NCBI RefSeq assembly: GCF_965638725.1
Contig: NC_134953.1
Location: 9,385,001-9,449,000, forward strand
Reading direction: 5' to 3'
DNA from: Aptenodytes patagonicus
Taxonomy: Eukaryota; Chordata; Aves; Sphenisciformes; Spheniscidae
DNA length: 64,000 nt
Below are positions 28,707 to 39,677 of the stretch, in pieces; position 1 is the stretch's first letter; each line of letters opens with the position of its first letter. The position numbers and the translations under genes were made by a program. The notes under the pieces are model-generated. The model saw nothing but the letters and a program-made list of their open reading frames with translations. It did no database searches and was not told where the DNA came from.

Positions 28707-28737
28707 TGCTTGTCTGCAGTCCCTTTACTAAAGCACA

Positions 28738-31178
28738 TTATACATAACGTGTGATCTGAGGAAACCTCCTCAGCAGCTTGTTCACTTTGCTTGAAGTTAA
28801 GTTTCCCCTGGGTGACAGAGCGTCCTCATTTTGATTCTTACGCTCCTTCTGAAACAGAGAAAGAAACCTCAAAACAGTACCTCTGTTTATTTGCTGAGAT
28901 GACTCTCACCCCCAAAGACCACTACTGATTGCACTTGGATGTTTCTTTGAGAAGAACGCTATTTCTTTAAGGAACCCTTATAACAGCACTTGGCTCAGTG
29001 ATCACAAGGCTTTCAAAAGCCGATGACCTTTAAATGGTGAAATTAATGAATGACCGACAACTTGCAAAGATGATATTCTTCCATATTCTCAGTTAACAAT
29101 ATTATAAACTTATAGTAACAACGCAGAAGATTTTTCCTTTTAACTTTCTATTATTCATTTGTTTCCTTTGTAATCTACCAAATAAACTGTGGACAATTTT
29201 TCATTTATGCTGTCAAACAGCAGCAGTAAAAAAACTATTTATTAAATGACGGTACTATTACTGAAAAAAATGGAAACCTGAAATCAGTTTAAGGACAAGT
29301 TTAGTACATGTACTTACCTTTAGTCTGCTTTTGAAACTGACTTGATTTCAAATTTTTCATATAGCTGGAAACCTTTAATTTCCAAACAATATGAAATTTA
29401 TTTTTCAAGAAAATGTCTAGCCTTCAAAGTCAGAAACAGCCAAAAAGAACTCCTAGTTTTCAGAGAATCTGGAATAGCTGTAACTACCTCATGTATCCTG
29501 ACAATTCTGTTTGTTATGAGGATTACTGAAACCACTAGTTATTTCTCTACTGCCTTGTCTCCACCCTCACCCCTGCAAGCACAGAACTATTTACAGATTC
29601 ATGACAGATTGGAATTTGAGAATCCTAATTCCCCCCCCCCAGTGTCTAGATAATGCAGGTATTGGATTGGTACCCAAGTCAGCTATTTCTTAATTTTATG
29701 AATCAGAGCAGTGCTGAAACTTACCTACACTGTACATCTCCCCAGTTACAATATAATCCAGATCTCGCACCAGACAAATCACTGCTCTACTTAACAGCTC
29801 CAAATTGTACTCTCCCTCATTCAGAACTATCACGTAATATGGAGAAGAGCAGTGATTGTTATTGCTTCACTAGTGCTGAAACGTTAGAGATTAAAAACTG
29901 GAAGAAATCAAAGCAAACGGCCTAGGTTAGTGTCAGCTGACAGCAACTGAGCTCTACTTCAAGAATTTGACCACACAAAAAGGACCGGATGCGACTATTG
30001 TTTCATCCTTAGTTATAACATACCAAACATCCAGTCCCTTCCTACGCTCCTTTATTTTAATTCTAACTTAATTTTAATTTATCTTCTGCATTCAAAAAGG
30101 AAGGACCGCGTGTTTGACCTACATGATTCTGCATCTCTCCTACAGCTCAAATGAGTTACAACACAAATCAAATTGTCCAGAGAACATTATTATTGTTGGC
30201 ACACAAAAAATGATTGGGGGCTTCCTGCTTCCCTCCTCCTAGCCTTGAAGAACACAAAAGAGGCCTTAATTACTTCTGCCTTTGCCACGCAGTCATAGAA
30301 CATCCGGATCTCCTCGGCACAAGCGGTATCGTTGAAGTTGTTCTGTTTCCAGCAGGCCATCATCACTGACATCTCCGTAATGCACGTCGCCTCTAGAAGG
30401 GAAAGACACAACCAAAAATCTCAGGTGCTTGGGACTTCACACTAACAGCCTCCACAGTGCATAAGTCTCTGTCTCTGAGAGACGTTTCAGATGGGGTAGA
30501 GGCAGGTGAGAAAAAACGACACTAAAGATCTCATCTTTGTTTTGTGTAGAGAAGATGTCGCTAGCACAAAGATGAGCACCGCTGCAGCCACCTAACATCC
30601 GAGTGAATTCTAAAGGCAAATGCTATGCTGAGATGTAACAAAGTATTTTACACGTGTGAGTCACATACGGAATATCGCGAGACGCAAATTTAGGGTTGTT
30701 GTAGGAGATCGCGAGACGCAAATTTAGGGTTGTTGTATGAGAAAGTGACCTTTTCAAAAGCAGCCGCGTGGTAATTCTATGGCACAAACCAGACCCCTTT
30801 CCCCTCCGCTGCCCTGCAGAGCGCAAGGCGCTCCCCAGCGGCGACTCGACCCAGCCCTGACACCACCGTGGCCCCTCCCAGGGTAAAGTCGCAGGAGAGC
30901 GGTGGGGCAGCTCCCGGGGACAACGCCGGAGGGCCCGCCGGCGGCAGGCCTACCCCGCAGGGGCTGGGGGCCCCCCATCCCCGGCCGCTTCCCCCCGGGG
31001 AGGGGGCGTTTAACGGCCTGGCGCCGGCGAACTCACCTCCCGCCTGCTCCCTGCGGTTCGCTACCTTGTTGGCCAGCACCAGCGGCCGGGTCGGGCGGAG
31101 AACCGGGGGCCGCTTCTTCTGCCGCCACTGCCCAGAGACCCAGCGGGTGACCCAGGCCGGGTAGACGGGCGCCGCCAT
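28738..31178 (-). CDS. CHCHD1: CHCHD1 (mitochondrial ribosomal protein mS37), complete
   Basis: Small twin-CX9C protein of the mitochondrial ribosome small subunit (MRPS37), imported to the intermembrane space/matrix. Coding exons: 31178-31037 (phase 1 end), 30392-30274 (phase 0 end), 28848-28738, giving 123 aa (human 118). The CHCH motif is exact: Cys51-x9-Cys61 and Cys72-x9-Cys82, within [16 protein letters not shown], which is nearly identical to human. The N-terminus is basic with R-P-L-V-L-A-N-K-V, as in human. The third exon ends V-N-K-L-L-R-R-F-P, matching the human C-terminal L-N-K-L-L-Q-R-F-P. The intron 2 donor (GAA|GTAATT) is weak; reading through it gives about 30 unrelated residues before a stop. 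The neighbour order with FUT11 and SEC24C is as in human 10q22. Confidence 0.95.
30675..30737. repeat. Direct 29-bp duplication carrying TCGCGAGA words, CHCHD1 intron 1
   Basis: Two identical 29-base copies (30675-30703 and 30709-30737) are separated by five bases. Each starts TCGCGAGACGC and continues into an AT-richer part. TCGCGAGA is eight bases of the palindromic promoter element TCTCGCGAGA, which is known to recruit BANP. The pair sits about 450 bases downstream of the CHCHD1 start codon, just outside the densest CpG-island sequence. Confidence 0.85.
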
Positions 31179-31350
31179 GTTCTTTGCGACAGGCCGCGCG
31201 GTGAGCGGGCCCCGGGCCCCGCCCGCCCGACGAGGCGCCTGCGCGGCCCGCCCCGGGGCCGCCGCCGGGGCAGCGTCCCGCCGGCCGCCGCCGCCTGTGG
31301 CGGGGCCCGGGGCGGGGTAACGGCATCCCCCGGGCTGTGCCAGTAAAGGT
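30780..31350 (-). promoter_or_regulatory. CHCHD1: CpG island / promoter of CHCHD1
   Basis: Very high GC and CpG content runs from intron 1 across the first exon to about 31350, with several GGGGCGGG/CCCGCCC boxes upstream of the ATG. The region beyond 31380 returns to ordinary composition. I found no convincing plus-strand gene starting here, so a bidirectional promoter is possible but unsupported. Confidence 0.75.
31171..31181 (-). promoter_or_regulatory. CHCHD1: YY1-type element overlapping the CHCHD1 start codon
   Basis: The minus strand reads AACATGGCGGC with the ATG as the CHCHD1 initiator. This fits the YY1 consensus AAnATGGCGGC, which is known to overlap start codons in many CpG-island, TATA-less genes for ribosomal and mitochondrial proteins. 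It also gives a strong initiation context (A at -3, G at +4). Confidence 0.6.
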
Positions 31351-32369
31351 GCGTCCGCCGGGAGCCCGAAGGCGGTTGCCGGTAGGTAACGTCGTCACCC
31401 CATTAAACGGCAAATCAATCCGTTTGCGGTGTACCCTCGTGTTTCCTCCCCCATCCCGTTCTCCAGGCAAAGCCCGCGAAAATCGAGTACCTTCTCACAG
31501 TTCCACCCGGTAACAACTCCAGCAACTCACATCTCAAAGCTTTTTCTGCAGCCAACTTAACCAATGAAGGAGCATACGCACCAGAGCAGAAGAGATCACG
31601 ATTGTTCCAAATAATTCAAACGGAACTTACAGAATTCTTCCGCAACTGTATGGAAACTTTTCCTGGTGCTTGAAACTCGGCACCGCTTCACTCTCAGCCC
31701 TTCATCTCTCTCCGTTACATACTACCAGCTGGATCTCTCTTGCATTGTTTACCGATGTTCCTACCCTATCTTCCAGAAGGTACTGAAACGGCTGCTTCTG
31801 AAACGGTGGTGGTGGTCTCACAGCCTCATCCTCGGTAGTGGAGAATCCCCTTGTTCCCAGAAGTTTCTTTCCTAGCGTAGGATTTAAATCCCTGGAAGTC
31901 CTCAACTCGTCTGGCTGATTCTGGAGCCCTCGTATCCCCAGCTGAAAATGACAGGTAATACAGAAGGCACAGCAACGTTTCAAGGGCTGGGGTACAAACA
32001 GATTTCTGCACAGCGTGAGGGACAAGGTAGATGTAGAGAACTGATGAGTTAGACATTGGACCGGGGACCTGAAATACTCGGATGCTTGTCATATAGCAGT
32101 CACTGAGTAAGCTGTCTTATCACCGTATCAGGGCTCCTTCAGGCACCACCAATTTCCCTTGTGCACCGGAGGACACGGGAACAATCAGTTTTCTTCCATA
32201 GAAACGTTGGAACAATTTTTTGCATAGCACGTTGCTTTGGATGAAAAGAATATATTCAACCTCCTAGCTATGCACGTAAAAAAAAAAAAAAAAGCACTCC
32301 ACTTGCCTCTGCCCAGTGAAGGAAGTTAACAAGACGTTGGAAATTTTGTTACCTTGATTTAAACATCAC

Positions 32370-32475
32370 CAGACCCATACCAGAATATTCTCGGTAGCAT
32401 TAGTAGAATTTACTGCATCAGTATCAATATTAGAATTTACTGCATCTGCAGATTTAATATATTCTGGTATGTCTG
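32370..32475. repeat. Small inverted-repeat (hairpin/MITE-like) element
   Basis: The left arm at 32370-32388 (CAGACCCATACCAGAATAT) is the reverse complement of the right arm at 32459-32475, apart from two extra C's. Inside are two direct copies of TAGAATTTACTGCATC. The whole can fold into a long hairpin. No clear target-site duplication is visible at the outer ends, so a MITE origin is only a suggestion. Confidence 0.6.
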
Positions 32476-33710
32476 ATTCTATAATTATTTTTGTGTTATT
32501 GTTAAAATAGTATTTTCTTAGAGTCCAAAGAATATGAGAAGACATTTTCAAGTAAACAAAAGATTTCTTTTGGTCCTCTTTAGAAGCAAATTTTCATCTC
32601 TTTAGGTCCAAATTCAGTCTGTCTGGAAGTTCTGAAACGTTTTGGTAAGAGAGATGTTTCTCTACTTCCATTTTTTCTGATGGGACAGGAAATGAGCCAT
32701 CGTTCTAGCTTGGCTACCAGTGGAGAAGAAGAAAAACAAGCTGACACCTTCAAATTAGGCTAGAAGGCTTGCATCCTGCAACTCTAAACATTAGAAATCT
32801 TTCAAATTCAAGACAGGGAGATGAAGTACTTTTCAGTATTCCAGTTCATGTGAGGGTCAGCTACTCTTGGTTTTGCCTCTTCTAGTTACCCCTACTGATA
32901 CCCACTTTTCTCTGCTGCGTTTGCCTGCTGCAATTACTGGCTAGACTTGCACAAGAACAATAAAAGGGAAAGATGCAAATACCAGGATGTAAGAGAAGCT
33001 GAACTGCACCCCCTGTAAATCAACCTCCCTTTTTCCAAATTACATTAGCTAATGGTGGCAGCACCTTCAGGTACAGTCACCTTCAAAAGCTGATCTCTCT
33101 TTTAAGTAATTCCAAGAAAGATGGGGGGGAGGCTGAGAAAGAGAAAGGCAAGCTACACAAGGAGAATTGTAATAGCTTCCTGTCAGTTAATGCTGTCTGC
33201 ATTAGAATTTCTTTTTTTGGCATTCAGCCTGGGATTGGAGCATCAGCCTAAGAATTCCCGAGCAGACAGAATAACGTACGTGATGGTGTCTGCACACACC
33301 ATGCAGTGATGTCCGAAGCAAGACACAAACATTCGTTTTAAGGGAGAATGTGGAACTACAGAGGAGGTGTGTTACTCAATAGCCAAGTCTCTCTATAGCC
33401 TGTATTTTGTATAGCTGATAGCACAGACACACTAATGGATGGGACAGAAGTTCCGACTTTATAGGGACAGTCAGAAACCCAATTCCCTCAACACACTGAC
33501 GATGTTTCATTGTGAATCCTGAATGTACAACTATGAAGAACATGTAAAATTCTAACTGCATTTACAACTACTTTACTTGGATCAACATAGTTAAAGCTGA
33601 ATCCTAGCCTGCGTTTCAGCTAGTCAAAATCAAAATGAACTGCAGAGATTAAATACTAGTATCAGATTTGAAAAGAATCTATATCACAACTGGAATAAGG
33701 GCCAGTTATG

Positions 33711-33732
33711 ATGCTACAGCATGCTGTAGCAT
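33711..33732. repeat. 22-bp perfect palindrome
   Basis: The sequence is ATGCTACAGCA followed directly by its reverse complement, with no spacer. It is followed by AT-rich sequence with several more ATGCTGT words. Confidence 0.9.
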
Positions 33733-36700
33733 AATGCTGTGCCACAATTAAATACAATGCTAACAATGCTGTAATAAAATACACCCTTAAAATGAGATTG
33801 TTGTCTTAAATACCTCTTTAAGAGGTGAGAAATTACACCATGGATCCTTCACTTTCTGGAGTAACTATGTAAAACCTCCAGACGCTGCCTAAAAAACAAT
33901 TATGGGATGAGGCTAAGAAATCGGTTGTATTGGGAGAAATGAATAGAGTTGATATCCCTGTCTTTCTGAACTGCTTGGATCCAGCTTTCAGGTAAATTCC
34001 AGTATATTCACCCAAGTTTATCCTGAATGCCCCAATTCTTCTCATACAACTTCATAATACTCTCACCTACCACAGTTTCTTCTCAACTGTCACACCCTGA
34101 CCTCCTAAAACTCCAAGTTAATTGGAGATGCCTTAAAAGTTAAGGCACCCCCACTTTAACTTTAGTAGTGAAACTAACCAGTTTGCTAAGATTCTAGTCG
34201 GTTCAGACTTACTCCTGTCTGCTGAGCTATTGTGTTTGGACAGTATTAGCACTTAATGCACTTACTAACACAAATGCATTCATTAGCACAATGACAGATG
34301 CAATTTCTTTTCTGTCGTCTCACCCCCCCAACCCCTACTCCAACAATAGCCTACCTGATCCTGAGCTATCTCAATCAGATCAGCTGCCCTGCATTATTCC
34401 GTCCACCTGACTAGTTCTGAGCTGCCATCCCTAGTCCCTAACTCCCAGATCTACTCAAATCCAGCCCATTTCCACTGCAAATTACCTGATGCCTCCTTAT
34501 CTGCTCAGAGATGCCACAAAGTATCTGCTCTGATCCATTCCAAGATCCCCAGAACCACCTCTAGCTGAGACACTTCAGCATTAGATGGGTCTTTTCTGCA
34601 GGAAAGAATGTATGTAACAGCATACAAATTAAGATGCCAGTCGTGTCAGAGCTCTGGAACAAATCTTGCAGTTCCATTCTTCTCCACCCTTCCTAATTCC
34701 TCTGCAGGGCCATGTATCTCTCTCTGCCAGCTCTGAATCATAGGAGAAGTGCAGTTTGTTAAAGCCTGACACAGGCTTTGGCTCAGCTGGTCATATCACT
34801 AAAAGGATTTTGTCTCTGATTAATTTCAACCTGTCAGTAGAGGTCTCTGGGCAGAATGAAGGAACCTGCCACCCTGTGTTTCCCTTTAATACAACTTCTC
34901 AGAAGGTGCCTGGAGATCCATCAACAATCTTAATTAAATCCAACCTAATGGATGACAGCTAATCATTAAGGGAGTGGCTCTCTTGGGACAATGGCTGAAG
35001 AGTGGGTATGCAAGGATGGTAAGGGAGGCAGATGGCTGCTTGTCTAACATAGCAAAGCCTGTTTAAACAGGGATGTCCCTGACGGCTGTGTTTCAATTAA
35101 ATTTACCCCATTCCCAGTCCTTTAGGAGTTACTTGTTCTTCCATGCCAGTTAAAACTACCCTCTGCCAAGGTGCAAGAGGGGCATTTCTGCTGTGATTCT
35201 CCACCTGCTGCACTTTGCAGACTATTTCCAGGGAAAGAATCTCATTCTCCTTTCCCTCCAAACATACATATCCACTGTTGCTTGGCTCTCATTCTACCTA
35301 CCATCACAGAGGACCCAGAGATCCTTCAGTTTGAAAATTACTACAGTGACAGAAATAAGAAAAGCCAATTCTTTTTCAGTTCTAGAAATTACCAATGTTA
35401 GGTATCAAATCAATGTTCTTCAGTGAGGTTGTTTGTTTCCTAGAAATTGCAGTCCTTGCTAAAGGACAGAAAACACAGACTACTAGTTCAGTATATAAAA
35501 TACCCAGCTTCTTACTGAAAAAATAGAGATACCTATTTTTAGAACATTAATGCTGGTGAATAAAGGTATTCTGACAGCTTTGAAATCCTCCCTCTAGTCA
35601 CACAGTAAACAGGAAAAATGCATGACAAGCAGTGAAGTGACTCACCCTAGTTAGTAGAAGCCTACCAAAGAGTTTACAGAGGTAATCTCTTTATCATCCT
35701 CAATATTTGATATCTTTGCTAAAATTCCCGATGAGTCTCAGTTGTGTGTTTTTATGAGTATGGGCACCTGCACTGTAAGAACTTGATTAAGAAAGATGTT
35801 GTATACACTGTTCAGTCTGAGTATCATATAAGCCTTCCAGTAGTCACAACGTGAGTGATGACATTCAGCCACCATCTAGCTGGTTTGGATTTAAAGCAGT
35901 GAACTGAGAAATCCAGTTAGCAGTCAAGAACAGAAATCAGAAACCTTTTTCCAAAATATTAATAGTTGCTGCAGTGAACTTCCTCCTTGTCTGCATTCAC
36001 GTACTTCCATTAGTAGAAAGACAACTAGGATCATAAATTGAATTCACTTTGGCTAAGACTGGCAGTAGTCTTTGGACACGATATAGCAATCCTTTCAAAT
36101 GCATTATTATGTAAATTAATCTCAAACTCTTCAAGGGTATGAGACCCAGCTTCTCCTCCTGCCTCCTCCAAATAACAGGAGGGAGATGAAAGCAAAGCCC
36201 TGGTGGTAGAACCACCTTTATTCAACATTTTGCAGTCCTTGCTGTGCAGAGAAGTGGATGTTGTGAAGGTCGGTCAGCAGCCTGGAACAGAACTGCAACC
36301 ACAAGTCTTTAGCCAGCTAGGGAAGTTTCCCGCCTCCCCTGCCCTTGAGGAGTTTGCCTGGCAGCTATACAAGTTATTCATACTACGCACTGGAAGAAAT
36401 ATTTCAGCCTTAATTCTTGAACACCATGTACAATAAGTGAAACACATTTAGTACATTAATATAGGCAATAGACACACTATTTATAAATCATGGACATATT
36501 GTGACATACAGGAGACAATAAAGCTATTACTACAGAAAAAACTCTGCAGATACAAGAGAAACACAAGGCTTGGGTGAGCATCATGGCTGGGAAGAGTGGT
36601 AGCTGATACTCATTACCTTTTGAGAAGTTCACCACCTGTAAGACTGTAAAAAATAGTTAAGCCTAGGAAGACACTAAGAACTCAGAAGAGAAAGCTATTG

Positions 36701-39140
36701 AAACTGGCTCGTGACTCTTAACTACAAACTAAAAGTTGTGCTTTGAAAAACTCAGACAAAAACCACAGAATTTCTGTGATAAAGTTACTTTCATATCTGT
36801 GCTACTTTCATACCTGTGTTAAGAAGGGATATAGCAATCAGAAACACTCATGCTTGGCAAGAGTCATGAAGCTCAAACCAACAGCCTTCTGTAGTACATA
36901 CGTATAGCAAAAAACCCCAAACCCATACCAAAAGAACCCCTGTAGGACTAACAAAAAACCTTGTTGACTGGTGACTGTAATATACTGAGTACGGATAATA
37001 AATAGTGGTGAAGGAATACATGGTTGTGAGCTAGCAAATTAACGAATCAGGGTCCCAAGGAGTAAGTTTTTATCTGGTTTGCTAGCTACTCTTAAGTTTG
37101 TACCACCGTATCTTCAATTCTATTGTTAGTTGACAAACATGCTCATTTTACTGAGCAAAGTGAAGCTTTAGGACATCACTAATCAAGAACCGAGCAGGTG
37201 CTATGATACCCATGCTTGTATTGGTACTTCCTCCTGTTATTCCTGCAAGGACAATACATTAAATGTAGCATGTCTAATTTTGGCAACAGCAGACGAATTA
37301 TAACAAATACCTGGACTTGGTTATAAACCCCACACTTCTAGAAAATCTAGTTAAATTACAGGATAAAATAGCAAAAGCAGAATGTGCTAGTACCTGGTTC
37401 TTGTTTTTTATGTTTAGTACAAAAAGCAAGATCAGAAATTCTCTTCCTGACTATCCCACCAGACACTTGAATAAGAAAGCGTTTTGAGATATAGCTAATT
37501 AAGAGAACCATGCAGTTAAAGAAGACTGACTGATTTTCTATACAGAAACATGAAATGAAGAGAATCTGAAGTAACTGAAGGCATTAATTCAAACAATTTA
37601 TTTAAATATAATTAAACTGTTCAGTAGAAGTTGATATTCAGAATTAAAGCAGCCTTAATTTGTTTTATCTTAGTTTACTTCTCAAGCACATTGTGGCCAC
37701 TTCAATCCTGAATACACATATCTGTAATCTTAATCTGATTTCAGTAATCCACTTTAACAATTAATTCAGATATATTCACTTAAGTATTCATGTCTCCTGA
37801 GTAACTGAAAAAAAGGAATATAAACTGATAATGCATTTTAGCTGAAGAACCATTTGTTACTAGTATTATAGAAGAGATATAAAAAAAGCAGTTTTCTCCT
37901 TAAAAAAATCAGGTGAGATCAGTGTGTATTTTACGTATTTTCCACATTTACAAGAATCCCGCAATAGTTATGGGTCTGAAGTCTCCCCTATCAAGGTGCC
38001 CAGATTTTAACACTGCAATATTGTTGTATCACCTGAGAGGCAAACATTGAGATGCATAGCATTACCTATACTAATATTATACCCATAATATCATATCTGT
38101 AACATTATGAACGGGAATTTGAGAAAAAAATGAGATTAAGTGATCCATCCACAGCTAAGCAATAGATAGTGACTTAATTAGGGACAGAATATAGATTTAC
38201 TCCTGTTCCTAACTTTTACTAACAGGCTTCAGACTTCCCATAGTAATGCATGAACTGCCCTACGAAGTGAAATTACCCCACAGACTCTAGACCTTCGTTA
38301 CCAACATTCTGTCTTAGGCATGGATAAACTCTGGCCATTTAGTCAGTAGTTACTTCTGAAGAGGGAGGAGAAACGGAGAAATAAAATACCATGGTACCAT
38401 TAGAGATATCACTGCAGCATGGCCATATTTACCTGTGCTTTTAAACCCGTGACACTAAGTGAATTAGTCTCCCTCCAATGCAAGATCAATTATTTCAGAA
38501 AGGTACCCAACATGGCAGGGAACAGTGGACTTTATTTATATCTGTAAGAGATACACGCTATGCAACAAGGAAGATCTATCCACATGTCATCACTTTTAGG
38601 AACCCCAGTCACAGACCAGGATCATACTGTATTAATGCAGGTATTAAGATTTGGTAGAGATACAAAACCATCTCAGTGCGCCTGGTTCTGATCATCCCCT
38701 TCAGCACAGAAGGACTGCAAGGTTTGTATCCAAACTGCAGAGGCCACTGGAAAGGCACCATCGTCAAAATGTATTTGTCTTTGCAGAAAGCTGCAGATAC
38801 TCAAAAAGAGCAAATCAAAGGCCTCTGTATTGCTGGTACTAAGGAGATAACAAGAAGTCAAGATTATAGCTTGGATTTCAGCTTTGATGGAAACTTAAAA
38901 GAACCAAGCATACTAATTTTACTCTAGTTCTGCACAATACCAGGTAATACACTTTCTGGTGTGAAATACTTTGTGGAAAGTTGTGAATTAAATAATTTAG
39001 TCTCTCATCCCATTGTACGTATCGCCTGGAAAGTTAGCAAAAGAGGAAAAGTAGGCAGAGAGTAAGTGACCTGCCCATAGCTATTCAGTTACCCTGAAAA
39101 GTAGGAGTATTTGAGGCATGCTTACTTGGGGAGAAGAGAC

Positions 39141-39146
39141 TTTATT
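39141..39146 (-). terminator. FUT11: Candidate FUT11 polyadenylation signal
   Basis: This is the first canonical AATAAA on the minus strand after the FUT11 stop codon, about 530 bases downstream. An ATTAAA precedes it at 39245-39250, and further AATAAA words occur near 38531 and 36218, so longer isoforms are possible. Confidence 0.4.
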
Positions 39147-39677
39147 GCTGCAATTTCATAAGGCACAATTGCTCTCCTCAGACATTTGTCTTTTGTAATT
39201 CCTTCACTGGAAAAGCTATTTGTTAATAGCAGCTAAAAGTACACTTTAATGAGGAGAACAAGTGACTGATAAAATACTTCTAAAAAACAATTAGTATTTT
39301 GGAGATTAAAAAAATCCCTGAAATAACTTAGGGCATTTGAGCAAGAGTCTGAAGAGGTGTTCCTCTGAAGTCACGTAAGCCACAATGAAATGATACCAAA
39401 TGCAAAAGGAGAGTAAATTCCTCTTTTGCCCCACATGTTGACACCCGCAAGTCAGGAGTGGCTTCACACCACAGAGCTGAAATTCAAATCAAAGTAGTTG
39501 CTAAGATCTCCGCCGCTGAAATCCAATCATAACAGAAACTTACTCACTTCATCCGCCAGAAAAAATAGTCTCTGTGAGAGTTTTTCTTCTATTTCAAGGC
39601 AAACATTTGGAACGAGGTAAGAATTTGCAGTCTCAACTTTCAATGCAATTTTCAAATCAAGCTCTTACAAAGATGGG

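Larger units (their letters stand above)
31400..39140. other. Intergenic spacer and probable FUT11 3' flank
   Basis: No coding exon was recognised in this AT-rich stretch; open frames are short and conflicting. It contains a 106-bp inverted-repeat element (32370-32475), a 22-bp perfect palindrome (33711-33732) and assorted A- or T-runs. FUT11 transcripts may reach into its right part, since minus-strand AATAAA hexamers occur at 38531-38536 and near 36218. Confidence 0.55.

Noticed and set aside
31033-31470. Plus- and minus-strand open frames upstream of CHCHD1 suggesting a divergent gene
   Set aside because: They follow the CpG island's composition, end quickly and show no recognisable domain or downstream exons.
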